A DNA stretch of 64,000 bases from Streptomyces sp. NBC_00433 (GTDB lineage: Bacteria; Actinomycetota; Actinomycetes; Streptomycetales; Streptomycetaceae), in assembly GCA_036015235.1 (NCBI GenBank), contig CP107926.1:1922001-1986000 (forward strand), in the 5' to 3' direction. Below are positions 1 to 8,789 of this stretch, piece after piece. A model generated the notes under the pieces. It did not search any database and was not told the DNA's origin. It saw nothing but the letters and a program-made list of their open reading frames with translations. The translations under genes and the position numbers were made by a program. The number at the start of each line of letters is the position of its first letter. The stretch's first letter is position 1.

Positions 1-589
1 CGTGCCGGGTGGGGCCGCGCTGGCCGAGCCGGTTGACGTCGATGATCACCGTGAGGTGGTCGAGGCCCTCGATGCCCGCGTGCTCGAAGGCCTCCCACAG
101 CGAGCCCTCGGCCATCTCGCTGTCCCCGCACAGCACCCAGGTGCGGTAGGGCAGGTGGTCGAGCCGGCTGCCCGCGAGGGCGACGCCGACGCCGACGGGC
201 AGGCCCTGGCCGAGCGACCCGGTGGCCACGTCGACCCAGGGCAGCCGGGGGGTGGGGTGGCCCTCCATCCGGCTGCCGAGCTTGCGGAAGGTCAGCAGCT
301 CGTCGTCGCTGATGGCGCCGGCCGCCTTGTAGGCGGAGTAGAGCAGCGGGGAGGCGTGGCCCTTGGAGAAGATCAGGTGGTCGTTGCCGGGGTGCTCGGG
401 CCGGTCGAAGTCGTAGTGCAGGTGCCGGGCGAGCAGTACGGCCATCAGGTCGGCGGCGGACATCGACGAGGTGGGGTGCCCGGAGCCGGCCGCGTCGGCC
501 GCCCTCACCGAATCCACCCGCAGTTGCTGGCCCAGCTCGGCGATGTCGCTGTCGCTCATGACCGGGGTGTGGGCGATCGTGTCTTTCAT
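1..589 (-). CDS. tkt: Transketolase, N-terminal part (cut by the window edge)
   Basis: Thiamine-diphosphate enzyme of the pentose phosphate pathway that moves two-carbon ketol units between sugar phosphates. The 196 visible residues read as a transketolase N-terminus: GSGHPTSSMSAADL near residue 36, FSKGHASPLLYSAYK near 75 and the diphosphate-binding GDSEMAEGSLWEAFEHAG near 160. The ATG at 589 is preceded by GAGGAAAG, a good ribosome-binding site. The reading frame stays open to position 1, so the 3' part lies outside the window. A full-length enzyme is likely, but a split N-terminal subunit cannot be excluded. Confidence 0.9.
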   Translation of the reverse strand, partial: MKDTIAHTPVMSDSDIAELGQQLRVDSVRAADAAGSGHPTSSMSAADLMAVLLARHLHYDFDRPEHPGNDHLIFSKGHASPLLYSAYKAAGAISDDELLTFRKLGSRMEGHPTPRLPWVDVATGSLGQGLPVGVGVALAGSRLDHLPYRTWVLCGDSEMAEGSLWEAFEHAGIEGLDHLTVIIDVNRLGQRGPTRH

Positions 590-718
590 GGCGCGGTCTC
601 TTTCCTCGCGGAGTCGGTCCGTCCCACCGTTGCGGCTGCCCGACCGGGGGCAGGACAAACCGGGATCGCGCCCCACCCGTCGCCTTACCCCAGGTAATGA
701 AGGCGCGGGAGGCGGCGC

Positions 719-1561
719 TCAGATCTCCTCGGGCAGCGCCGTCGGCACCGTGACGGCCTTGGTCCTGGGGCTGCGCCGCTCGTGCCGGGCGATGCGGTGG
801 GCGGACCAGGACAGCAGCACGCACATGCCGATGTAGACGGGGGTGATCACCATCACCACCGGGATGAAGGGCAGGTCGTAGTCCAGGTCGGTGGCGATGA
901 GCTTCCCCGAGTAGAGGAATTCCTGGTAGGTGATGAGGTAGCCCAGCGAGGTGTCCTTCAGCGCCACCACCAGCTGGCTGATGATCGCCGGCAGCATCGC
1001 CCTGGCCGCCTGCGGCACCAGCACGTAGGTCATCACCTGGGTCTTGCGCAGCCCCAGCGCGTAGGCCGCCTCCCGCTGGCCGCGCGGCACCGCGTCGACC
1101 CCGGCGCGGAAGACCTCGGCGAGCACCGAGCCGTTGTAGAGGGTCAGCCCGACGACCAGCGCGATCATCGGGTCGAACCGGAGCGCGACGAAGATGAAGA
1201 AGATCATCACCAGCAGCGGCATCGCCCGGAAGAACTCCACCACCAGCGTGCTCGCCCAGCGCACCACCCGGTGGTCCGAGAGCCGCCCGGCGGCGAAGAC
1301 CACCCCGAAGGCCAGCGAGGCGAGCGCGGCCCAGCCGAAGGCCCTGAGGGTGTTGGCGAGGCCGGTCAGCAGCAGCCGCTGGATGCCCTCGTAGGCGAAG
1401 GGCCGCCATTTCACGGCCGAGAACTGCCCGGTCTCCACCAGCTTGTAGCCGACGAGGCCGACCAGCGCGGCGAGCACCGCGACGGTGATCCAGGCGTACA
1501 GCCGGTGTCTGGCCAGCGCCTTGGGTCCCGGGATGTCGTAGAGGGCGCTGCTCGTGGTCAC
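719..1561 (-). CDS. gluD: Glutamate/polar amino-acid ABC transporter permease (GluD-like)
   Basis: Second membrane subunit of an HAAT/PAAT-type amino-acid importer, 280 residues. Several hydrophobic segments and a conserved permease loop, around AEVFRAGVDAVPRGQREAA, identify the HisM/GlnP family; that loop contacts the ATPase. The GTG start at 1561 overlaps the TGA of the upstream permease gene by 4 bases (GTGA), which supports coupled translation. It is the last gene of the gluABCD-type operon. Substrate is inferred from gene order and similarity to actinobacterial glutamate systems; another polar amino acid is possible. Confidence 0.88.
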   Translation of the reverse strand: MTTSSALYDIPGPKALARHRLYAWITVAVLAALVGLVGYKLVETGQFSAVKWRPFAYEGIQRLLLTGLANTLRAFGWAALASLAFGVVFAAGRLSDHRVVRWASTLVVEFFRAMPLLVMIFFIFVALRFDPMIALVVGLTLYNGSVLAEVFRAGVDAVPRGQREAAYALGLRKTQVMTYVLVPQAARAMLPAIISQLVVALKDTSLGYLITYQEFLYSGKLIATDLDYDLPFIPVVMVITPVYIGMCVLLSWSAHRIARHERRSPRTKAVTVPTALPEEI

Positions 1562-2202
1562 CTGGCCACTCCCAGCTTCCGCTCCAGCACGGCGAAGAGG
1601 CCGGCCAGGGTGAGCGTGACGATCAGGTAGCCGACCGCGATCCACACGAAGGTCCACACGATGCTGAAGCCCTGCTCGTTGAGCGGCTTGTAGGTGCCGA
1701 GCAGTTCGGAGACGGAGAAGGCCCCGGCGATCGCGGAGTTCTTGGCCAGTGCGATCAGGGTGGAGCCGATCGGCGGGATCACCGAGCGGGCCGCCTGCGG
1801 CAGCACCACCAGCGACAGCGTCTGGGTGAAGGTCATCCCGAGGCTGCGGGCCGCCTCGCCCTGGCCGAGCGGCACGGTGTTGATGCCGGCCCGCACCGCC
1901 TCGCAGATGAAGGCCGAGGTGTAGGCGCCGAGCGCCAGCACCGCGAAGACCGTGAAGGGCAGCACCACCCCGAACCGCGGCAGGCCGAGCAGTACCGCGA
2001 AGAACAGCAGGGTCAGCGGGGTGTTGCGGAGCACCGTCACCCACACGGTGCCGAACACCCGCAGCGCCTTGACCGGGGAGACCCGGCAGCCGGCGACCAG
2101 CACCCCGGCGGCCAGCGCGAGGCCGCCGGCCAGCAGGGTGAGCCGGACGGTGCCCCACAGGCCCCTGCCGTAGAGCGCGAAGTTGTCGGTCAGCACGTTC
2201 AC
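1558..2202 (-). CDS. gluC: Glutamate/polar amino-acid ABC transporter permease (GluC-like)
   Basis: First membrane subunit of the importer, 214 residues. It contains the HisM-type signature around EAVRAGINTVPLGQGEAARS and about five hydrophobic helices. The chosen GTG at 2202 has GAGGGGAG just upstream. It follows the substrate-binding lipoprotein gene by 20 bases and overlaps the second permease gene by 4 bases, so the two permeases are probably made in equal amounts as a heterodimer. Confidence 0.88.
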   Translation of the reverse strand: MNVLTDNFALYGRGLWGTVRLTLLAGGLALAAGVLVAGCRVSPVKALRVFGTVWVTVLRNTPLTLLFFAVLLGLPRFGVVLPFTVFAVLALGAYTSAFICEAVRAGINTVPLGQGEAARSLGMTFTQTLSLVVLPQAARSVIPPIGSTLIALAKNSAIAGAFSVSELLGTYKPLNEQGFSIVWTFVWIAVGYLIVTLTLAGLFAVLERKLGVAR

Positions 2203-2222
2203 GTGTCGCTCCCCTCGTCCCT

Positions 2223-3137
2223 TCAGTAGCGGTCGACCGGCGGCGCGGCGGGCGCGGGCACCCCTGACAGGCCGAGGGTGGCGGCGTAGGCCCGCCTCCA
2301 GTCGCCGTTGCGCTCGTGGGCGACGACGGCCTCGTCCAGCGCGAGGCGCAGCGCGGTGTCCCCCTTGGACAGGCCGATGCCGTAGGGCTCCTCGGAGAAC
2401 GGCCTGCCGACCACCTTCATCTCCTTCGGGGCCTTGGCGGCGTAGCCCAGCAGGATCGAGTCGTCGGTGGTGACCGCCTCGACCTGGTAGGTGAGCAGGT
2501 TGTCCACGCACACCGAGTAGGAGTCGTACGTGACCGGTGTCGCGTCGGGGTAGTCGGCCTCGATGCGCTGGATGGAACTGGACCCGGCGGCCGAGCAGAC
2601 CTTCTTCCCTCTCAGGTCCCGCGGCCCGCCGATGTCGTGCTCGCCGGTGCGCACCAGCAGGCCCTGCCCTGCCAGGTAGTACGGCCCGGCGAAGCCCACC
2701 TGGCGCTTGCGCAGCGCGTTGATGGTGTACGTGCCGACGTAGAGGTCGATCTGCCCGTTGCCCAGCGAGGTCTCCCGGTTGGCCGACGCGACGGCCTTGA
2801 AGGTGACGCGGTCGGCGGGGAAGCCCAGCGAGGCGGCCGCCATCCTGGCGATCTCGATGTCGAAACCGGAGTACGTCCCCGTGGCGGGGTCGCGCTCGCC
2901 GAGGTAGGGCTGGTCGTCCTTGACGCCGATCACGAGCCGCCCGCGGCCGCGGGCGCGGGTCCAGGTGGGCGAGGCGGGCAGCGAGAAGGCGGTGTCGACG
3001 CGGTAGGCGGGCAGGTCGGCGGCCCGCGGCCCTTTGGACGGCGGGCTGCCCTGCAGGCCGCAGCCGCCGGTCAGCGCCAGCAGGAGGGCGGCCAGAACCG
3101 GCAGGAGGGCGGCGGGCCGGGCGCTGCGCGGGGTCAC
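2223..3137 (-). CDS. gluB: Amino-acid ABC transporter substrate-binding lipoprotein (GluB-like)
   Basis: Extracellular substrate-binding protein of the glutamate-type importer, 304 residues, SBP family 3. The N-terminus has a basic start, a hydrophobic stretch and a lipobox-like LALTGGC with Cys near residue 26, so it should be a membrane-anchored lipoprotein. Family motifs include GVKDDQPYLGERDP and GTYSGFDIEIARMAAASLG, the ligand-contact regions of this fold. The GTG start lies 10 bases after the ATPase stop. Ligand identity (glutamate, aspartate or related) is inferred from the operon. Confidence 0.88.
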   Translation of the reverse strand: MTPRSARPAALLPVLAALLLALTGGCGLQGSPPSKGPRAADLPAYRVDTAFSLPASPTWTRARGRGRLVIGVKDDQPYLGERDPATGTYSGFDIEIARMAAASLGFPADRVTFKAVASANRETSLGNGQIDLYVGTYTINALRKRQVGFAGPYYLAGQGLLVRTGEHDIGGPRDLRGKKVCSAAGSSSIQRIEADYPDATPVTYDSYSVCVDNLLTYQVEAVTTDDSILLGYAAKAPKEMKVVGRPFSEEPYGIGLSKGDTALRLALDEAVVAHERNGDWRRAYAATLGLSGVPAPAAPPVDRY

Positions 3138-3147
3138 GGGTGGGCCG

Positions 3148-3891
3148 TCAGTGGTGGAGGATCTTGGACAGGAAGTCGCGGGCCCGGTCGGTCCGCGGCT
3201 CGGTGAAGAAGTCCTCCGGCACCCGGTCCTCGATGATCTGCCCGTCGGCCATGAAGACCACCCGGTCCGCGGCGGACCGGGCGAAGCCCATCTCGTGGGT
3301 GACCACGACCATCGTCATGCCCTCCTCGGCGAGCTGCTGCATCACTTCGAGCACCTCGTTGATCATCTCGGGGTCGAGGGCCGAGGTCGGCTCGTCGAAG
3401 AGCATCGCCTTGGGGTCCATGGCCAGCGCGCGGGCGATCGCGACGCGCTGCTGCTGGCCGCCGGACAGCTGGGCGGGCAGCTTGCCGGCCTGCGGCAGCA
3501 GGCCGACGCGGTCGAGGAGTTCGCGGGCCCTGCGCTCGACCACGGCCCTGCCGCGGCGGCGGACCTTCAGTGGGGCCAGCATCACGTTGTCCAGGACGGT
3601 GCGGTGGGCGAAGAGGTTGAAGGACTGGAAGACCATGCCGACGTCGGCCCGCAGCGCCGCCAGGGCCCGGCCCTCGGCGGGCAGCGGCCGCCCGTCCACG
3701 GTGATGGTGCCGGCCTCCACCGGCTCCAGCCGGTTGATCGCCCGGCACAGGGTGGACTTCCCCGAGCCCGAGGGGCCGACGACCACCACGACCTCGCCGC
3801 GGGCGACGGTCAGCTCGATGTCCTTGAGCACATGGAGCTGACCGAAGTGCTTGTTGACGCCGCGCAGGACGATCAGGGGCTCCTCCGGCAT
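3148..3891 (-). CDS. gluA: Amino-acid ABC transporter ATP-binding protein (GluA-like)
   Basis: Cytoplasmic ATPase that powers the importer, 247 residues, the usual length for GlnQ/GluA. Walker A is GPSGSGKST, the signature is [15 protein letters not shown], Walker B is [13 protein letters not shown], and the switch His lies in VVTHEMGFA. The ATG at 3891 was chosen because family proteins begin about here ([13 protein letters not shown]); longer in-frame starts would run through the preceding gene. No clear ribosome-binding site is seen, so translation may depend on the gene 10 bases upstream. Confidence 0.93.
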   Translation of the reverse strand: MPEEPLIVLRGVNKHFGQLHVLKDIELTVARGEVVVVVGPSGSGKSTLCRAINRLEPVEAGTITVDGRPLPAEGRALAALRADVGMVFQSFNLFAHRTVLDNVMLAPLKVRRRGRAVVERRARELLDRVGLLPQAGKLPAQLSGGQQQRVAIARALAMDPKAMLFDEPTSALDPEMINEVLEVMQQLAEEGMTMVVVTHEMGFARSAADRVVFMADGQIIEDRVPEDFFTEPRTDRARDFLSKILHH

Positions 3892-3901
3892 ACGGCCGCG
3901 G

Positions 3902-4153
3902 TCAGCCGAGCACGCGGTGGACGAGCGTGTCGCGCTCGGTCTGCGGGATCGCCGTCCACCGCATGCCGCGCAGGGCACCCTCCAGCGCCAGCAGGGTGTG
4001 GGTGCAGGCGTCGTCCGGCAGGTCGGGGCGGATCTTCTCGAAGGCCCTGCCCGATCCCAGCCGGCGCAGTTCGCCGGCGTCGTCGACGCCCGCGCGGCGC
4101 AGGCGGTCGGCGAGCACCGCCCCGATGTTCGGCAGCTGCTGTAGGGAGTCCAC
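3902..4153 (-). CDS. TfoX C-terminal-domain-like small protein
   Basis: A short protein of 83 residues resembling the C-terminal helix-hairpin-helix domain of TfoX/Sxy: [19 protein letters not shown] near the start and [18 protein letters not shown] near the end. In proteobacteria TfoX acts in competence regulation; that role is not known for actinobacteria, and here only the C-terminal domain is present. The GTG at 4153 has GGAGG 6 bases upstream. It sits just before gluA on the same strand and may share its transcript. Function unknown. Confidence 0.75.
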   Translation of the reverse strand: MDSLQQLPNIGAVLADRLRRAGVDDAGELRRLGSGRAFEKIRPDLPDDACTHTLLALEGALRGMRWTAIPQTERDTLVHRVLG

Positions 4154-4645
4154 GTGGTGCCTCCGGTGCCAGGCTGATGGGTGAGTCAAGGGAACGTCTG
4201 CCGCCATCATGCACATATGCCGCACCCCAGCCGGCGACCAGGGCGTTGACACGCCCTGGTCGTAACCCCTGCGCGGGGTGGGCGCCACCGGATCGGGTGA
4301 CGCGCCACCCTGCTCCCGCGCGGGCCTCTTCCCCCCGGGGTGCCGGGACCCGTCCGATCCGGGACCTTCTGCCGGTGCGGGGTTGCTCGCGCAGTCCCCC
4401 GCGCCCCTGGACCCCCGGGGGTGGCCCGCCCCCTCTGAACCGGGACCCACCGGCAGAGAGGGCTGGGCGCGCAGTTCCCCGCGCCCCCGGGGGTGGCCCG
4501 ACCCCTCTGAACCGGGACCCACCGGCAGTGCGGGGCTGGGCGCGCAGTTCCCCGCGCCCCTCAACCCCCGGGGGTGGCCGGACCCCTCTGAACCGGGACC
4601 CACCGGCAGGGGGGGTTGCTCGCGGCCCTGGCTGGCTGCGGGCGG
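4154..4645. other. Intergenic stretch, no gene; contains tandem repeats
   Basis: No convincing coding sequence lies here. The left part would carry the promoter for the TfoX-like gene. The right part, 4381-4609, consists of three tandem copies of a 68-78-base repeat described separately. Confidence 0.7.
4381..4609. repeat. Three tandem copies of a 68-78 bp GC-rich intergenic repeat
   Basis: Copies lie at about 4381-4456, 4461-4528 and 4533-4609. Each contains GCGCAGT(T/C)CCCCGCGCCCC, then a CCCGGGGGTGGCC block, then CCTCTGAACCGGGACCCACC. The first block recurs at 28661-28681, in inverted form at 28759-28779, and as a variant near 30289-30306. It appears to be a dispersed non-coding element; its function is unknown. 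Confidence 0.8.
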
Positions 4646-5092
4646 TCAGTCTTCTGCGGTCTCTGCCAGGACCTGGGACAGTTCTGGGGTGCCGTTTTCG
4701 GCCCAGGTGTGGCCCGCTTCCACGGTGTCGATCTCGCGGCCGGTGGTGAGGCGGACCACCGGGTGGCCGTTGGGCCGTATCTGCCAGTGGGCGCCGGGGA
4801 CCGTACGGACGATGACCGTGCCCAGGTAGAGGCCCGCGTCATTGCCGAGGCGGTCGAGTGCCTGCTCCTCCTCGTCGCGCCAGTTGGGGACGAGTTGGTC
4901 GAGCGCGCTCAACGAGGCGGCGGAGTCGTCCAATTCCACCCCGTCGTCCGCCGCCCTGGCCCGCAGCAGCGGGCATTCGCCCAGCAGTTCGGCCAGCATC
5001 GCGGGGTCGGGCCGGTCCCGGTCGCCGAAGACGGCGAAGCTGCTGGCCACGGCATGCCGCTTGCGCCACTGGCTGATGAGGGGGATGTCCAT
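4646..5092 (-). CDS. DUF6278-like hypothetical protein
   Basis: A 148-residue soluble protein with no signal peptide or membrane segment. It begins MDIPLISQWRKRHAVASSFA and has a conserved-looking block LGNDAGLYLGTVIVRTVPGA followed by HPVVRLTTGREIDTVEAGH. I recall this pattern from streptomycete proteins grouped as DUF6278, with moderate certainty. No enzymatic motif is visible. It precedes the convergently positioned repeat block and follows exonuclease III on the same strand, 54 bases apart. Function unknown. Confidence 0.75.
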   Translation of the reverse strand: MDIPLISQWRKRHAVASSFAVFGDRDRPDPAMLAELLGECPLLRARAADDGVELDDSAASLSALDQLVPNWRDEEEQALDRLGNDAGLYLGTVIVRTVPGAHWQIRPNGHPVVRLTTGREIDTVEAGHTWAENGTPELSQVLAETAED

Positions 5093-5146
5093 CCCCCCAG
5101 CCTGGCACCGCGTCCACCGCTCCGATACCAGGCACGCGGCCTGATG

Positions 5147-5926
5147 TCAGGCGTCGAGGTCCACCACGACCGGGGCGTGGTCGGAGGCGCCCTTGCCCTT
5201 GCGCTCCTCGCGGTCGACATACGCGTCGGACACGGCCTTGGCGAACGGCCCGTTGCCGTACACCAGGTCGATGCGCATGCCGCGGTTCTTGGGGAAGCCG
5301 AGCTGGCGGTAGTCCCAGTAGGTGAACGGGTGGTCGTACTTGAGCGGGCGCGGGACCACGTCGGTCAGGCCGGTGCCGCGCAGCGCGGCCAGGGCGTCCC
5401 GCTCGGGGGCGGTGACATGCGTCTGGCCCTCGAAGACCGAGATGTCCCAGACGTCCTCGTCGGTCGGTGCCACGTTGTAGTCGCCGAGGACCGCGAAGGG
5501 CAGCTCGCCCACCGCGTCGTCGGCCACCGCGGCGCGCAGCGCGTCGAACCACTGGAGCTTGTACGCGTAGTGCGCGTGGCCGACCTCGCGCCCGTTGGGC
5601 ACGTAGACCGACCACAGGCGGACCGGGCCGCAGGTCGCGGACACCGCCCGCGGCTCCTGCACCCCGTCGTAGGCGGGGCCGCCGGGCAGGCCCTTGACGA
5701 TGTCGGCCAGGCCCACCCGGGAGATCAGCGCCACGCCGTTCCACCGCCCGTCGGCATTGACCGCGGCCTCGTAGCCGAGCTCGCGCAGCTCGTCGTACGG
5801 GAACTGCTCGTCGGTGCACTTGGTCTCCTGGACGCACAGGACGTCCGTGCCGCTGCTCTCCAGCCAGCCGAGCAGCCGGGGCAGCCGGGCGGTGATCGAG
5901 TTGATGTTCCAGGTCGCGATGCGCAT
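5147..5926 (-). CDS. xthA: Exodeoxyribonuclease III (AP endonuclease family 1)
   Basis: DNA repair nuclease that cuts at abasic sites and removes 3' blocking groups, 259 residues, normal length. Signature motifs of the exonuclease III fold are present: MRIATWNINSI at the start (metal-binding Asn), CVQETK (catalytic Glu), YVPNGREVG, the GDYNVAPTDEDVWD catalytic Asp/Asn loop and SDHAPVVVDL with the general-base His at the end. The ATG at 5926 matches the family start; an upstream in-frame GTG or ATG would add 10 unconserved residues. Confidence 0.95.
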   Translation of the reverse strand: MRIATWNINSITARLPRLLGWLESSGTDVLCVQETKCTDEQFPYDELRELGYEAAVNADGRWNGVALISRVGLADIVKGLPGGPAYDGVQEPRAVSATCGPVRLWSVYVPNGREVGHAHYAYKLQWFDALRAAVADDAVGELPFAVLGDYNVAPTDEDVWDISVFEGQTHVTAPERDALAALRGTGLTDVVPRPLKYDHPFTYWDYRQLGFPKNRGMRIDLVYGNGPFAKAVSDAYVDREERKGKGASDHAPVVVDLDA

Positions 5927-5978
5927 ACGGACCAACCTAGCGGCTGGGTCCGACAACGAGCCGCACGCCCTGGTCCGG

Positions 5979-6611
5979 TCAGGTCCCGGTGCCGTCGCCG
6001 GGCGCGAGCCGCAGGTGCTCGGCGGCGGTCAGATTGGTCAAGAGCATGTCGTAGAGCGGCCGGGCCAGGTCGGTCAGCAGCGCGTCGTGGACGTCGACGG
6101 CCCGCCGCGGCGCGACCTCGCGGACGTAGTCGATCACCTCGGAGACCTTGTTCCAGGGCGCGTGCACCGGCAGCAGCAGGGTGTCCACCGGGTAGCCGGG
6201 CACGGTCAGGGCGTCCCCGGGGTGGAAGACGGCCCCCTCGACCAGGAAGCCCACATTGGTGATCCGCGGCAGGTCGGGGTGGATGACGGCGTGCAGCTCG
6301 CCGTGCACCTGCACGTCGAAGCCGGCGGCGGTGAAGGTGTCGCCGTGGCCCACGGTGTGCACCCGGCCGGGGAAGGCCGCCGAGAGCTGCTCGGCGACGC
6401 TCGCCAGGGTCCACACCTCGGCTGCCGGGTTGGCTTCCAGACAGGCCCGCAGCCGGGCGGGGTCGAAGTGGTCCGGGTGCTCGTGGGTGACCAGGATGAC
6501 GTCCGCGCCGTCCGCCGCGTCCTGTTCGCTGAAGGCACCCGGGTCGATGACGAGCGTCAGCCCGTCCTTCTCCATCCGGACGCAGGAGTGCTGTTTCTTG
6601 GTCAGCTTCAC
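5979..6611 (-). CDS. Metallo-beta-lactamase-fold hydrolase (UlaG-like)
   Basis: Predicted zinc hydrolase of 210 residues. It begins MKLTKKQHSCVRME and carries the metal-binding THEHPDHFD motif near residue 48, a GDALTVPGYPVDTLLLPVHAPW block near residue 130 and a late conserved His in VDVHDAL. This arrangement fits the L-ascorbate-lactonase/UlaG-like branch often annotated only as MBL-fold hydrolase. The GTG at 6611 follows GGTGGA. Substrate is unknown. Confidence 0.85.
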   Translation of the reverse strand: MKLTKKQHSCVRMEKDGLTLVIDPGAFSEQDAADGADVILVTHEHPDHFDPARLRACLEANPAAEVWTLASVAEQLSAAFPGRVHTVGHGDTFTAAGFDVQVHGELHAVIHPDLPRITNVGFLVEGAVFHPGDALTVPGYPVDTLLLPVHAPWNKVSEVIDYVREVAPRRAVDVHDALLTDLARPLYDMLLTNLTAAEHLRLAPGDGTGT

Positions 6612-6721
6612 TGGATTCCACCCTCGCCGGTTGCGCGTCGGTCGGACTCGGTGCCCAGGGGCTGTCCCGCACCCCTGGGGTTCGGCGCCGCGCGGGACGG
6701 CGGCGCCCGTATTCCATCCTG

Positions 6722-8062
6722 CTACGGATGCCCGTTGGTCTCCTGCTCGACCACGGTGCGTGCCGCCGCCAGCGCGGCCCGTGCGGCCGGCAGCCCGCAG
6801 TAGACCGCGGTGTGCAGCAGCACCTCCTCGATCTCGGCCGGGCTCAGGCCGATCCGCAGCGCGCCCCTGACGTGGTCGGCCAGTTCGGCGAGCTGCCCGG
6901 TCGCGGTCAGCGCGGTGAGCGTGACGCAGGCGCGGGTGCGCCGGTCCAGGCCGGGCCTGGCCCATATCTCGCCCCACGAATAGCGGGTGGCGAAGGCGTC
7001 GAAGCCGCTGCCGAAGCCGTCGCCGGTGGTCAGCGGCCGGTCGGCGCCCGCGCTCTCGCCGATGACCTCGCTGCGGATACGGGAGCCCTCGGCGAGCCGG
7101 TCGGGCGTCGCGGAGGCCGGGATACGGGCCGGGGGGACCGGCGAGACCGGCGGCGGGGGCAGCGGCATAGCGGCGGGGGTGTGGTCCTGCCAGGCGGTGC
7201 CGAAGTGGGTGGCGAGCAGCTCGCCGACCGCGACGGGCTCCTCGACGGGCGCGAGGTGCCCGGTGGCGGGGACCACCGCGAGCCGCGAGTCGGGGATGCC
7301 GGCGACCAGCAGCCGGGCGTCGGCCGGCGGCGTCTCGGTGTCGTCGGCGCCGGCCACCACCAGGGTGGGCACTCCTATGCTGCCGAGCGAGTCGCGGATG
7401 TCGAAGGCCGCCAGAGCCTCGCAGGCGGCCACGTAGCAGGCCGGGTCGGTGCTGGCGACCATCTGCACGGCCCACTCGGTGATGGCCGGCTGGGTGGCGA
7501 GGAAGGCGTCGGTGAACCAGCGCTTGGGGCCGGTCTGCGCGGTGCGGTCCAGGCCGTTGGCGCGGACCACGACGCCGCGCTGCCGCCAGGTGTCGGCGGA
7601 GCCGAAGCGCGCGGCGGCCGACACCAGGGCGAGGGCGGCGACCCGGTCGGGCCGCAGCAGCGCCAGCCGGGCGCCGATGGCGGCGCCGAGCGCGCAGCCC
7701 GCGTAGCCGAAGGTGTCGATGCCCTCGTCGTCCAGGACGGCGAGCAGCCGCCTTGCCAGGTCGTCGACGGACGACGCGGGCTCCGCGGGGGCGCCGCCGT
7801 GCCCTGGCAGCTCGTAGCGCAGCACCCGCCAGTTGGTGGCGAGCATCGGCAGCTGCCGGTCCCACATGTGCCAGGTCGCGCCGAGGGCGGGGCCCAGCAC
7901 CAGCACGGGTGCGCCGGCCGGCCCGTCGAAGCGGTACTGCAGCGGAGGCGCTCCTGCGTACATGTCGTCCATGTCGTCGTAGTCGGCCATGCGGTCGCCC
8001 CGGGGGCCGGCCGCATAGTCGGCTGCGGCGCCGAAGGGCGCGTCGGTCGTCAGCTCGCTCAT
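6722..8062 (-). CDS. pcaL: PcaL-type fusion: enol-lactonase-like alpha/beta hydrolase plus carboxymuconolactone decarboxylase
   Basis: A 446-residue two-domain protein. Residues about 38-300 resemble 3-oxoadipate enol-lactonase (PcaD); residues about 330-445 resemble 4-carboxymuconolactone decarboxylase (PcaC) with YSWGEIWARPGLDRRTR and the His-containing ELADHVRGALRIG. In the hydrolase part the acid (GADDTETP) and histidine (ATGHLAPVEEP) are in place, but the nucleophile elbow reads GCALG, with Ala where GxSxG enzymes have Ser. The lactonase half may therefore be inactive or altered. No other protocatechuate genes are nearby, so assignment to the beta-ketoadipate pathway is by homology only. 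Confidence 0.82.
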   Translation of the reverse strand: MSELTTDAPFGAAADYAAGPRGDRMADYDDMDDMYAGAPPLQYRFDGPAGAPVLVLGPALGATWHMWDRQLPMLATNWRVLRYELPGHGGAPAEPASSVDDLARRLLAVLDDEGIDTFGYAGCALGAAIGARLALLRPDRVAALALVSAAARFGSADTWRQRGVVVRANGLDRTAQTGPKRWFTDAFLATQPAITEWAVQMVASTDPACYVAACEALAAFDIRDSLGSIGVPTLVVAGADDTETPPADARLLVAGIPDSRLAVVPATGHLAPVEEPVAVGELLATHFGTAWQDHTPAAMPLPPPPVSPVPPARIPASATPDRLAEGSRIRSEVIGESAGADRPLTTGDGFGSGFDAFATRYSWGEIWARPGLDRRTRACVTLTALTATGQLAELADHVRGALRIGLSPAEIEEVLLHTAVYCGLPAARAALAAARTVVEQETNGHP

Positions 8063-8096
8063 CGCTTCACGCTACCGACTCCTGGGGCCACCCGGG

Positions 8097-8789
8097 TCAC
8101 CCGCCCCCGAAGCCGTGCTGGAAGTTGACAGTGGACACCACATAGACCACAGGCGTGTCGGCGTGTGTGAGGTCCACGGTGATGTCGTGGTCGGGCTTGT
8201 CCCCGGCCTGGTGGGAGGACATCCCGGCCCACTCGTGGTCGGGGAGGTCGAAGTTCCAGCCGACCTGCGCCGACTGCTTGTCGCTGATCGCGACCTTGCC
8301 GTCGTCCAGCGCGGCCCGGCTGGTGCCGAGCTGCGCGAGGAAGGTGTCGAGGCCGCCCGCGCTGGTGGTGAACTGGCAGTAGAACTCGCTGGTGTCCCAG
8401 GAGTTCGTCTCCAGGTAGCCGTCGTGGACGGTGCCGTCGGGGATCGGCACCTGGTAGATGCGGCGCTGCAGCTCGCTGGGCACGACCCAGGTCAGATGGC
8501 GTGCGGCGGCCTGCTTCTGGACGTCCTGGCCGCTGTCGCGGCTCTGCGCGGCGGAGATGATCACATAGCCGAGCGGGACGAGCACCAGCAGCGGCACGAC
8601 CACCCAGCGCATCCAGCGGGGCAGCTCGCGCGGCACCGGCAGCGCGGAGCCGCCGTCGCCGCCCCGCCCGCCGCCCGGACCCTCGTCACCCGGACCCTCG
8701 TCGCCTGGACCGCCGGGCGCGGGCTCGGCGGCAGCGGTGTCCTCGTCGGCATACTGCGGTACGGCCTCCCGTTCGGGGGTCGTCGTCAC
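8097..8789 (-). CDS. Membrane-anchored hypothetical protein in the sugar-import operon
   Basis: A 230-residue protein with a Pro/Gly/Glu-rich N-terminus (about residues 1-55), one transmembrane helix (about 63-83, VVVPLLVLVPLGYVIIS) and a C-terminal domain of about 145 residues that should lie outside the cell. I do not recognise the domain. The GTG at 8789 overlaps the stop of the ROK kinase gene by 4 bases, so it belongs to the same operon. The low-complexity N-terminus contains the repeated GDEGPGDEGPG. Function unknown. Confidence 0.75.
   Translation of the reverse strand: MTTTPEREAVPQYADEDTAAAEPAPGGPGDEGPGDEGPGGGRGGDGGSALPVPRELPRWMRWVVVPLLVLVPLGYVIISAAQSRDSGQDVQKQAAARHLTWVVPSELQRRIYQVPIPDGTVHDGYLETNSWDTSEFYCQFTTSAGGLDTFLAQLGTSRAALDDGKVAISDKQSAQVGWNFDLPDHEWAGMSSHQAGDKPDHDITVDLTHADTPVVYVVSTVNFQHGFGGG

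Noticed and set aside
2..697. A plus-strand gene of 231 codons at the left edge
   Set aside because: It is antisense to a clear transketolase gene and has the low-complexity composition of a shadow frame.
4381..4609. CRISPR or a minisatellite gene
   Set aside because: Three copies with conserved inter-copy sequence and no open frame with protein-like content; it is better described as a dispersed intergenic repeat.
5979..7865. A 628-codon minus-strand protein
   Set aside because: Only the last 210 codons match a protein family; the upstream part is a shadow of the PcaL-type gene in another frame.
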